Position numbers and translations under genes: made by a program. The notes beneath the pieces are model-generated. The model was given only the letters and a program-made list of their open reading frames with translations, was not told the origin of the DNA and did not search any database. Shown here one piece after another: positions 38,624 to 45,448 of a DNA stretch of 45,448 bases. The stretch comes from Phil1 sp964600045. GTDB taxonomy: Bacteria > Bacillota > Clostridia > Christensenellales > CAG-138. Where the stretch lies: contig CAZRHS010000006.1 in assembly GCA_964600045.1 (NCBI GenBank), positions 1 through 45,448 on the forward strand. The letters are read 5' to 3'. Positions within the stretch are counted from its first letter, which is position 1. Every line of letters starts with the position of its first letter.

Positions 38624-38655
38624 GCGGACGGGAGCGCATTCCCGCCCGCTTTTTA
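38624..38655 (+). terminator. Terminator after the Tim44-like gene
   Basis: GCGG-a-CGGGA (38624-38633) pairs with TCCCG-c-CCGC (38640-38649) with one internal mismatch, followed by five T. Confidence 0.85.
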
Positions 38656-38688
38656 TTGCCTAAAGGGGCGGAATAGGATATAATCCTA
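38656..38688 (+). promoter_or_regulatory. Promoter of the ecf operon with a palindrome over the -10 box
   Basis: TTGCCT (38656-38661) and TATAAT (38679-38684) are 17 bases apart. A perfect dyad TAGGAT-ATA-ATCCTA (38674-38688) is centred on the -10 box and could be an operator. A small hairpin GTGCG-CTGTT-CGCAC (38703-38717) lies in the leader. Confidence 0.65.
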
Positions 38689-38739
38689 TATTGGATATGA
38701 ATGTGCGCTGTTCGCACAGGAAAAGAGGGTGAAACGGGC

Positions 38740-39570
38740 TTGATAGAGATACAGAACGTATCCTATGCATACGAAGATTCCGCGGCGAAGGCACTCAACG
38801 GCGTTTCGCTTACAATACATGATGGCGAGTTCCTTGCGGTTGTCGGCCATAACGGCAGCGGTAAGTCAACGCTCGCAAAGCTTATAAACGCCCTGCTTCT
38901 GCCAAGCGAGGGCAAGGTGCTTGTTGACGGAATGGATACAGCCGACGAGAATTGCACGCTTAAAATAAGACAGGATGTGGGCATGGTTTTCCAAAATCCG
39001 GATAATCAGCTTGTAACAACAATTGTTGAGGAAGACGTGGCGTTCGGGCCGGAGAATATAGGCGTGCCGAGCGAGCAGATAAGGGAGCGGGTAAATAAGG
39101 CCCTTTCGGCAGTCGGCATGGAGAAATACGCCCACAGCGCGCCGAATATGCTCTCGGGCGGCCAGAAGCAGAGAATAGCCATAGCGGGCATGCTTGCCAT
39201 GCAGCCAAAGGTGCTTGTGCTTGACGAGGCCACCGCCATGCTTGACCCCAAGGGCAGGCGGGACATAATAGAGCTTGTTACAAGGCTGCATAAAAACAAC
39301 GGAATAAGCGTTGTTATGATAACGCAATATATGGAAGAGGTTATAGATGCCGACCGCGTGGCCGTAATGAGCGGCGGCGAACTGATACTTGAGGGCACAC
39401 CCAAAGAGGTGTTCGCTCAGCAGGAGCTTCTTAATAAGCACAGGCTGGATGTACCCGTTATGCAGCAGCTGGCTAACAGGCTCAATGAGCGCGGGGCGAA
39501 CCTGCCCAAAGAAATACTCAGCGTGGAGGAAATGGCGCAAGCAATATGCCAATCGTTGTCAAAAATCTGA
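38740..39570 (+). CDS. ecfA1: ECF transporter ATPase EcfA1
   Basis: EcfA1 is one of the two ATPases of the energy-coupling module shared by many vitamin and metal transporters. The 276-residue product contains Walker A GHNGSGKST, the signature LSGGQKQR and Walker B VLVLDEATAMLDP. The TTG at 38740 is chosen as start because AGAGGGTG lies 8 bases upstream and the resulting N-terminus matches the family; an ATG at 38701 has no ribosome binding site. Its end overlaps ecfA2 by 25 bases. Substrate-binding S components are encoded elsewhere. Confidence 0.93.
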   Translation: MIEIQNVSYAYEDSAAKALNGVSLTIHDGEFLAVVGHNGSGKSTLAKLINALLLPSEGKVLVDGMDTADENCTLKIRQDVGMVFQNPDNQLVTTIVEEDVAFGPENIGVPSEQIRERVNKALSAVGMEKYAHSAPNMLSGGQKQRIAIAGMLAMQPKVLVLDEATAMLDPKGRRDIIELVTRLHKNNGISVVMITQYMEEVIDADRVAVMSGGELILEGTPKEVFAQQELLNKHRLDVPVMQQLANRLNERGANLPKEILSVEEMAQAICQSLSKI

Positions 39571-40406
39571 ATTACGCGTATATGCAGGGCAGCACCATAA
39601 CGAACGCCGCCCTTAAAAACATAAGCCTCAGGATAGAAGACGGCGAATTCCTTGGGCTTATCGGTCATACCGGCAGCGGCAAAAGCACGTTTGTGCAGCA
39701 GCTGAACGGCCTTCTGCAGCCGAACAGCGGCAGCGTTTATGTTGATAATTTCAACATGGCCGATAAAAAGCAGCGCATAGAGGGCAGAAAGCTCGTGGGC
39801 ATGGTGTTTCAGTATCCCGAATACCAGCTTTTTGAGGAATCCGTTGAAAAAGACGTGGCCTTCGGCGTAAAAAACATGGGTATAGACGAGGCGGAGGCTC
39901 TTGAGCGCGCGCACGAGGCAATGGCGCTTGTGGGGCTTGAGCCTAAAAAGTTCGCCTCAAAGTCCCCGTTTGAGCTTTCCGGCGGTGAAAAGCGCCGCGC
40001 CGCGCTTGCGGGCATAATAGCCATGAAGCCCAAATACCTTGTGCTTGATGAGCCTATGGCGGGCCTTGACCCACTGGGCAGAAAGGCAATACTTGATACA
40101 ATAGACAATTTGCGTGATACCTTGGGCTGCGCCGTGCTTATGGTTTCGCATTCCATGGACGATATGGCGGACAGGGCGGAGCGCGTTGCCGTTATGTGCG
40201 CGGGCGAGCTTGTGCTTGAGGGCACAACGCGGGAGGTATTCGCCCAAAGCGAAAAGCTTAACTCAATCGGCCTTGACGTGCCGCAGATATCAAAGCTTGG
40301 CATGGAGCTTAGAAAGCGCGGAATAGACATACCCGAGAATATATACGAAATAGAGGAAATGGAGCTTGCGCTTCTTAAGCTTCTTTCGAAAGGAGGCCGG
40401 GAATGA
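39546..40406 (+). CDS. ecfA2: ECF transporter ATPase EcfA2
   Basis: EcfA2 is the second, paralogous ATPase of the energy-coupling module. The 286-residue product has Walker A GHTGSGKST, signature LSGGEKRR and Walker B LVLDEPMAGLDP. Differences from EcfA1 include the N-terminal insertion around YAYMQGSTITNAALKN, typical of EcfA2. The gene overlaps ecfA1 by 25 bases and ecfT by 4, so the three are translationally coupled. Confidence 0.95.
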   Translation: MPIVVKNLNYAYMQGSTITNAALKNISLRIEDGEFLGLIGHTGSGKSTFVQQLNGLLQPNSGSVYVDNFNMADKKQRIEGRKLVGMVFQYPEYQLFEESVEKDVAFGVKNMGIDEAEALERAHEAMALVGLEPKKFASKSPFELSGGEKRRAALAGIIAMKPKYLVLDEPMAGLDPLGRKAILDTIDNLRDTLGCAVLMVSHSMDDMADRAERVAVMCAGELVLEGTTREVFAQSEKLNSIGLDVPQISKLGMELRKRGIDIPENIYEIEEMELALLKLLSKGGRE

Positions 40407-41209
40407 TAAAGGATATTACGCTCGGCCAGTATTTCCCGGGCACTTCGGCGGTGCATAAGCTGGACCCCCGCACAAAGCTTCTCGGCATGATCGCGTTTAT
40501 AGTTATAGTTTTCGTTATAACCAAAACGCCCGTGTTTATAGTCCCGGCGCTTTTTGCCTGCGTATGCATATATCTTGCAAAGGTGCCGTTCAGCTATGTT
40601 ATGCGCTCGCTTAAGCCGGTTAGGTTTTTGCTTGTGTTTATGTTTGTGATAAACCTTTTTATGGTGCGCACGGGAAACACTATTATTTCCTTCTGGATAA
40701 TAAACATAACCGACGATGCCGTAAAGCAGAGCGTGTATATTACGATAAGGCTCGTTCTTCTGCTTGTGGGCACAAGCCTCATGACCCTTACCACAACGCC
40801 CATTTCGCTTACCGACGGGCTTGAGCGGCTCCTTATGCCGCTAAGCAAAATTCATTTTCCGGCGCATGAGCTTGCGATGATGATGACCATTGCCCTTCGC
40901 TTTATCCCAACGCTTATTGAAGAGGCGGATAAGATTACAAAGGCGCAGATGGCGCGCGGGGCGGATTTTGAATCCGGCAATATAATACGCCGCGCCAAGA
41001 ACATGATACCCATACTTGTGCCGCTGTTCGTAAGCGCGTTCAGGCGGGCGGATGAGCTTGCCATGGCCATGGAAAGCCGCTGCTATCACGGCGGAGAGGG
41101 CAGAACGCGCATGAACGTGCTTAAGTTCGGCCGTGGAGACGCCGTGGCGGGTGCCGCGTTTATAGTGCTTGCGGTGCTTACGTTTGCCGCGCAAAAGCTT
41201 ATACCGTGA
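40403..41209 (+). CDS. ecfT: ECF transporter transmembrane protein EcfT
   Basis: EcfT connects the ATPases to interchangeable S components. The 268-residue protein has several membrane helices and the coupling-helix motifs ARG (in AQMARGADFESGN) and the second motif in MAMESRCYHGGEGRT. It follows ecfA2 with an ATGA overlap and is in turn overlapped by the small membrane protein gene. The ecfA1-ecfA2-ecfT order followed by truA matches the conserved Firmicute cluster. Confidence 0.96.
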   Translation: MIKDITLGQYFPGTSAVHKLDPRTKLLGMIAFIVIVFVITKTPVFIVPALFACVCIYLAKVPFSYVMRSLKPVRFLLVFMFVINLFMVRTGNTIISFWIINITDDAVKQSVYITIRLVLLLVGTSLMTLTTTPISLTDGLERLLMPLSKIHFPAHELAMMMTIALRFIPTLIEEADKITKAQMARGADFESGNIIRRAKNMIPILVPLFVSAFRRADELAMAMESRCYHGGEGRTRMNVLKFGRGDAVAGAAFIVLAVLTFAAQKLIP

Positions 41210-41610
41210 AGCGGCATACCCGAACAATGCTTACCCTTATAGCTGTGGGCATAATTATAGCCGCGGCTGTTTGGAGCATTATAATAAGCCAAAATGATCC
41301 CCTTGAGGCGATAGCGAAAGAGCTGAATACTCACGGATACTCAATTTACGGGGACGATCTTTATATACTTGGCGGCCAGAAGGACACAACCATAAGGGAG
41401 CTTCTTGCGGAAGGCGACGATGCCGCCGAGATAGACACTATAATAGATGCCGCCAAAGAGGCGGGGTTTGAGGCAAACGTTGATAAGCGCGGAGAGGTGA
41501 GCATATTGCTTTATCGCTTAGACAGCGGCGTTATGACCATATATCTGATAGACGGCCAGATTGAGCTTTGCTTTATACAAACGGACGATGGGGAGGTTTG
41601 CCCTATATGA
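41206..41610 (+). CDS. Hypothetical membrane-anchored protein
   Basis: The 134-residue product starts at a GTG at 41206 that overlaps the ecfT stop (GTGA). It has one N-terminal membrane helix (about residues 8-28, LTLIAVGIIIAAAVWSIII) and a soluble domain with alternating helices and strands (LYILGGQKDTTIRELL, VSILLYRLDSGVMTIYLID). No family was recognised. It is translationally linked to ecfT and, by an ATGA overlap, to truA. A role with the transporter is possible but not shown. Confidence 0.6.
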   Translation: MKRHTRTMLTLIAVGIIIAAAVWSIIISQNDPLEAIAKELNTHGYSIYGDDLYILGGQKDTTIRELLAEGDDAAEIDTIIDAAKEAGFEANVDKRGEVSILLYRLDSGVMTIYLIDGQIELCFIQTDDGEVCPI

Positions 41611-42371
41611 CGCGTCGCGTGCGCATGATAATTCAATATGACGGCACGGCATACGCCGGCTGGCAGCGCCAGCTTACGGGCCTTGGCATTCAGCAGGTTC
41701 TTGAAGAGGAGCTTGAAAAGCTTACCGGCCATAAATGCGTGCTTCACGCCTCCGGCCGAACGGACAGCGGAGTGCACGCCGCCGCGCAGGTGGCGCATTT
41801 TGATACGGATTGCCGCATACCGGCGGAAAAGTTCGCGTTCGCGCTCAATACCGGCCTTCCAAAGGACATACGCGTTGTTTATTCCGACGAGGCGGAAAGC
41901 GATTTTCATGCCCGCTTTGACGTTGTGCGCAAGCATTATCGCTACCGCGTGCTGAACACGGCGCACGATTGCCCGTTCACCAGGAATTTTGCGCTTCATT
42001 ACCACTGGCGGCTTGACAGGGAAAAGCTTAACGAGGCCGCGAATATGTTTTTAGGTGAGCACGACTTTGCCGCGTTTATGGCCGTTGGCGTTACGCCGGA
42101 AACCACTATAAGGACCATATACGAATCCCGCTGGCACGAGGAAAACGGACTGCTTGTTTATGATGTTGCCGGAAGCGGATTTTTATATAATATGGTGCGC
42201 ATTATGGTAGGCACCATGCTGCAGTACGGTCAGGGCAGAAATATCGAGGGAATTCCCCTTGCGCTTGAAACGGGCAAAAGGGACTTTGCCGGCCCCACCG
42301 CCCCCGCGCACGGGCTTACGCTTAACCGCGTTGAATACAAAAATTTTGATACCGAGGAGCACGTAAAATGA
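41607..42371 (+). CDS. truA: tRNA pseudouridine synthase A
   Basis: TruA makes pseudouridine at positions 38-40 of tRNA anticodon stem-loops. The 254-residue product has the catalytic aspartate in GRTDSGVHA, the N-terminal segment MIIQYDGTAYAGWQRQ and the C-terminal FLYNMVRIMVGTML. The ATG at 41607 was chosen because it overlaps the preceding stop (ATGA) and GGGGAGG lies upstream. It follows the ecf genes, the usual Firmicute arrangement, and overlaps the next gene by 4 bases. Confidence 0.96.
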   Translation: MTRRVRMIIQYDGTAYAGWQRQLTGLGIQQVLEEELEKLTGHKCVLHASGRTDSGVHAAAQVAHFDTDCRIPAEKFAFALNTGLPKDIRVVYSDEAESDFHARFDVVRKHYRYRVLNTAHDCPFTRNFALHYHWRLDREKLNEAANMFLGEHDFAAFMAVGVTPETTIRTIYESRWHEENGLLVYDVAGSGFLYNMVRIMVGTMLQYGQGRNIEGIPLALETGKRDFAGPTAPAHGLTLNRVEYKNFDTEEHVK

Positions 42372-43339
42372 AAATACTTGTTACAGTACCCATGGACGAT
42401 GCCGAGCGCGCGGTAATAGAGGCCGCCGCGCCCGAAGCCGAATTTGTTTATTCCCCCGCGGGTGACGTTACCGCCGAAATGATAGCGGATAAGGAGATTA
42501 TATTCGGCAACGTAAACGCGGATTTGTTAAAATACGCCAAGTGCCTTAAGTTTATGCAGCTCTTTACCGCCGGAACCGACGGATATATGGATAAGCTGCC
42601 CGCGGGCTGCGCCGTATCCAACACAACGGGCGCGTTTGGCCTTGCCATAAGCGAGCACATGCTTGCGATGCTCCTTTGCCTTATGAAGCGCATGCATCAA
42701 TATAGGGACAATCAGCTTAAGCACGAGTGGAAGGACATGGGCACCGTGCGCAGCATACAGGGCTCTACCGCCGTTATACTGGGCCTGGGCGATATTGGCG
42801 GCGAGTTCGCCAGAAAGCTTAAGCTTTTGGGAGCATACACAATAGGTGTGCGCCGCAGGGACGCCAAGAAGCCGGACTATATAGACGAGCTTGTTTTAAC
42901 CGAAAACCTGAACAGCGTTCTGCCCCGCGCGGACATACTGGGCATGGCTCTGCCCAATACCCCGGCAACCAAAGGCATGCTTAACGCCGAGCGCATAGCA
43001 TTGCTTAAAGAGGGATGCATTGTTATAAACGCCGGCCGCGGCAACGCGATAGACGAAGCCGCGCTTGCGAACGCGATAGAGAATAAGGGCATACTCGCGG
43101 GCCTTGACGTTACCGCCCACGAGCCGCTTGATGAGTCAAGCCCGCTGTGGGGCCTTGAAAACTGCCTTATAACGCCGCATGTTTCGGGCTTTTTCCACCT
43201 TGCGGAAACAAAGCGCAGAATGATTGAGATCGCCGCGGAGAATATACGCCGCCATATCGCAGGCAAGCCCTACATGAACGCGATTGACCCCGCAACCGGC
43301 TACATTGCCGATAAATACAGCGACAGGCTGCACTTTTAA
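42368..43339 (+). CDS. D-2-hydroxyacid dehydrogenase
   Basis: The 323-residue enzyme belongs to the NAD-dependent D-2-hydroxyacid dehydrogenase family. The dinucleotide-binding fingerprint is VILGLGDIGGEFARKL; the active-site arginine is in INAGRGNAIDEA, the catalytic acidic residue near AHEPLDESSPLW and the histidine in TPHVSGFF. Substrate specificity (for example glyoxylate, hydroxypyruvate or branched oxo acids) cannot be assigned by reading. The gene overlaps truA by 4 bases (ATGA) and precedes rmuC by 27 bases, so it is probably part of the same transcript. Confidence 0.92.
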   Translation: MKILVTVPMDDAERAVIEAAAPEAEFVYSPAGDVTAEMIADKEIIFGNVNADLLKYAKCLKFMQLFTAGTDGYMDKLPAGCAVSNTTGAFGLAISEHMLAMLLCLMKRMHQYRDNQLKHEWKDMGTVRSIQGSTAVILGLGDIGGEFARKLKLLGAYTIGVRRRDAKKPDYIDELVLTENLNSVLPRADILGMALPNTPATKGMLNAERIALLKEGCIVINAGRGNAIDEAALANAIENKGILAGLDVTAHEPLDESSPLWGLENCLITPHVSGFFHLAETKRRMIEIAAENIRRHIAGKPYMNAIDPATGYIADKYSDRLHF

Positions 43340-43366
43340 GTAAGGTCCACTCGGAGGGGAATAAAC

Positions 43367-44620
43367 ATGAACGATGTGCTGCTTATAGCCATGCTTGTGC
43401 TTGGGGTGATAAACCTTGCGCTTGTAATATTGCTTGTGGGCACTCGTAAGGCAAACTCAAACGAGCTTGAGCGCATAAAGCGCGAAATGGCGGAGGAGCA
43501 GCGCGCCCTTCGCAAAGAGGTTGCCCAAAGTACCCGCGAGAGTATAAACGCCATGAGCGAAACGCTGCTTAACGAGTATCAGCGCGATACCGTAAACCAG
43601 GAGCAGCGGTTCAAAACATTTGCGTCCGAAAATAACCAGCGCATGGAAGCGATACGCCTGAGCGTAGAGCGTCAGCTTAGCGAAATCCGTGAGGACAACA
43701 GCAAAAAGCTTGATGAAATGCGAAAAGTTGTTGATGAAAAGCTGCAGCAAACGCTGGAAGATAAGCTTTCCCGCTCCTTTAAGCTTGTAAGCGAAAGGCT
43801 TGAGCAGGTATATAAGGGCCTTGGCGAAATGCAAACCCTGGCAAGCGGCGTGGGCGACCTTTCAAAGGTGCTTTCAAACGTTAAAACGAGAGGCATTTTG
43901 GGCGAAATACAGCTTGGCGCAATACTTGGTGAAATGATGGCGCCCGAGCAATACGAGGTAAACGCGAAGGTTAAGGAAGCCACAAGCGAGCGGGTGGAGT
44001 TCGCCATAAAACTGCCCGCGGAGGACGGCACCGTGCTTTTGCCCATAGACTCCAAGTTCCCCGCGGATGCGTACACAAACCTTATGGATGCCTATGATGA
44101 GGGCAACGCGGATGCCGTAAAGGCGGCGCAGGCCGTGCTTAAGGCCAGAATAAAGGAATTTGCCTCGGATATAGCGAAAAAATACATAAACCCGCCCTAT
44201 ACAACCGAGTTCGCCGTTATGTTCCTGCCTACGGAGGGGCTTTATGCGGAGGTTTTAAGGCTTAACCTTATGGAAAGCATTCAGCGCGAATACAGGGTAA
44301 GCATAGCGGGGCCCAGCACCATGGCGGCATTATTGAACAGCCTGCAGATGGGCTTTAAGTCTGTTGCCATACAAAAGCGCAGTGGTGAGGTTTGGAAGGT
44401 ACTCGGCGCGGTTAAAACGGAATTTGAAACGTTTGAAAAGGTGCTTAACAAGGCGCGCGAAAAGCTGCAGCTTGCCGATGATGAGCTTGATAAGCTTATA
44501 GGTACGCGCACGCGCAAAATAAACCGCTCCCTTAAAAACGTAACCGCACTGCCGGCGGAAGAGGACGTTTCCCGCATTGTGGACGCTTACGCCGGAGCGG
44601 ATGAAGATGACGAAATTTAA
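43367..44620 (+). CDS. rmuC: DNA recombination protein RmuC
   Basis: RmuC limits inversions at short repeats, probably through a nuclease-like fold. The 417-residue product has one N-terminal membrane helix (about residues 4-24), a long coiled coil (about 25-150, with heptad-like repeats of Glu, Arg and Leu) and the conserved RmuC domain (about 160-380), including FAIKLP, LPIDSKFPADAY and RTRKINRSLKNV. GGAGGGG lies upstream of the ATG. It follows the dehydrogenase gene without a terminator, and a weak A/T-rich stretch separates it from deoD. Confidence 0.94.
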   Translation: MNDVLLIAMLVLGVINLALVILLVGTRKANSNELERIKREMAEEQRALRKEVAQSTRESINAMSETLLNEYQRDTVNQEQRFKTFASENNQRMEAIRLSVERQLSEIREDNSKKLDEMRKVVDEKLQQTLEDKLSRSFKLVSERLEQVYKGLGEMQTLASGVGDLSKVLSNVKTRGILGEIQLGAILGEMMAPEQYEVNAKVKEATSERVEFAIKLPAEDGTVLLPIDSKFPADAYTNLMDAYDEGNADAVKAAQAVLKARIKEFASDIAKKYINPPYTTEFAVMFLPTEGLYAEVLRLNLMESIQREYRVSIAGPSTMAALLNSLQMGFKSVAIQKRSGEVWKVLGAVKTEFETFEKVLNKAREKLQLADDELDKLIGTRTRKINRSLKNVTALPAEEDVSRIVDAYAGADEDDEI

Positions 44621-44654
44621 CGCTTATAAATAAATCAAACAGGAGGAAAACACA

Positions 44655-45362
44655 ATGAGCAACACACCTACCCCGCACATTTCCGCCAAACCCGGCGACT
44701 TTGCTAAAACCGTGCTTATGCCCGGCGATCCCTTAAGGGCCAAATTTATCGCCGAAACATATCTTGAAAACCCCGTGCTTGTTAACAACGTGCGCGGAGT
44801 GCAGGGCTATACCGGCACATATAAGGGCAAGCGCGTAAGCGTTATGGCAAGCGGCATGGGCATGCCCTCAATAGGTATTTACTCATACGAGCTTTTCAAT
44901 TTCTATGGCGTTGAAAACATAATCCGTGTGGGCAGCGCGGGCGCGATAAGCCCAAAGGCAAAGGTAAGGAGCATAGTGCTTGGCATAGGCGCCTGCACAA
45001 ATTCCAATTTTGCCGCGCAGTACGCCCTTGGCGGAACTCCCGCCCCCGTGGCAAGCTGGCAGCTGCTTAAGGCCGCCGCGGATCAGGCGGACAAGATGGG
45101 CCTTGAGTACGAGGTCGGCACCGTGCTTTCAAGCGACACGTTTTATAACGATTCCATGAATACTCTTGATTGGCAGAAGATGGGCGTGCTGGCAATTGAA
45201 ATGGAAGCCGCCGCGCTTTATCTTAATGCCGCGCGCGCGGGCAAGAACGCCCTTTGCATCTGCACCATATCCGATAGCCTGGTAACCGGCGAATCGCTTG
45301 ACGCGGAGCAGCGCCAGAACACGTTTACCGAAATGATGGAGCTTGCGCTTGAAATAGCCTAA
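44655..45362 (+). CDS. deoD: Purine nucleoside phosphorylase, DeoD type
   Basis: DeoD reversibly phosphorolyses purine nucleosides to free base and ribose-1-phosphate (salvage). The 235-residue product is the hexameric bacterial form: the phosphate-binding VLMPGDPLRAKFIAET and RVGSAGAI, the purine-binding IEMEAAALYL and the catalytic aspartate in ISDSLVTGE are all visible. AGGAGG precedes the ATG at 44655. It lies 34 bases after rmuC on the same strand. The remaining 86 bases of the window after the stop hold nothing recognised. Confidence 0.97.
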   Translation: MSNTPTPHISAKPGDFAKTVLMPGDPLRAKFIAETYLENPVLVNNVRGVQGYTGTYKGKRVSVMASGMGMPSIGIYSYELFNFYGVENIIRVGSAGAISPKAKVRSIVLGIGACTNSNFAAQYALGGTPAPVASWQLLKAAADQADKMGLEYEVGTVLSSDTFYNDSMNTLDWQKMGVLAIEMEAAALYLNAARAGKNALCICTISDSLVTGESLDAEQRQNTFTEMMELALEIA

Positions 45363-45448
45363 ACAGATTAAATGCAATCAAAAAAGGCGGCCGAAGGCTC
45401 TCTGCTGGTAAGACAGTAAAATCAATTTTCTTGGAACAGGCATGATTT

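Noticed and set aside
1..45448. CRISPR arrays, tRNA or rRNA genes, insertion sequences and prophage genes
   Set aside because: No regularly spaced long repeats, no tRNA-like cloverleaf with a GGTTCGA-type loop and no transposase, integrase or phage structural motif was seen in reading both strands.

Overview
The window reads as a chromosomal segment of an uncultured Clostridia-type Firmicute, most likely an anaerobic gut or sediment lineage. Supporting signs are the strong GGAGG ribosome binding sites, sigma-A promoters close to TTGACA-17-TATAAT, the ecfA1-ecfA2-ecfT-truA order, a short-form HisG with HisZ, NAD-linked PyrD/PyrK, aspartate carbamoyltransferase with a PyrI subunit, a sortase-type LPTTG protein and many isoleucine ATA codons. 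One run of exactly 100 N (11825-11924) marks an assembly join, so the data look like a draft or metagenome assembly. No rRNA, tRNA, CRISPR array, prophage or insertion sequence was seen.

Layout. 1-4052 (+): an S41 processing protease, then greA-lysS from a near-perfect promoter; LysRS carries an extra C-terminal tRNA-binding domain. 4219-11739 (-): a compact nine-gene histidine operon, hisZ-G-D-C-B-H-A-F-IE, lacking a histidinol-phosphate phosphatase. 11925-21754 (-): a complete UMP operon, pyrC-carA-carB-pyrK-pyrD-pyrF-pyrE-pyrB-pyrI, with a leader that contains an intrinsic terminator just before pyrC (attenuator). 21959-28194: accessory genes, namely a Phd/YefM-ParE-type toxin-antitoxin pair with an operator dyad, a secreted esterase-like lipoprotein, a Fic protein whose promoter sits inside a seven-copy repeat array, a zinc-ribbon membrane protein, an isochorismatase-like hydrolase with a membrane protein, and two tiny genes.

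28185-38655: an SGNH hydrolase with a wall-anchor signal behind a hairpin-rich leader; a minus-strand set hypB - large Fe-S/FAD oxidoreductase - hypA - nitroreductase; two tandem cupins divergent from proC; a fusion of a flavin-binding PNPOx-like domain with a TerD-like domain; and two zinc-ribbon membrane proteins, one with a Tim44-like domain. 38656-45362 (+): the energy-coupling module ecfA1-ecfA2-ecfT of vitamin transporters, a small membrane protein, truA, a 2-hydroxyacid dehydrogenase, rmuC and deoD.

The two long minus-strand operons and the housekeeping genes are conventional. The parts most worth a second look are the repeat array around the fic promoter, the PNPOx-TerD fusion, the hyp/oxidoreductase operon with no nickel enzyme beside it, and the two structured leaders upstream of pyrC and of the SGNH hydrolase gene. 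All functions are inferred from motifs read by eye; no database search was possible.
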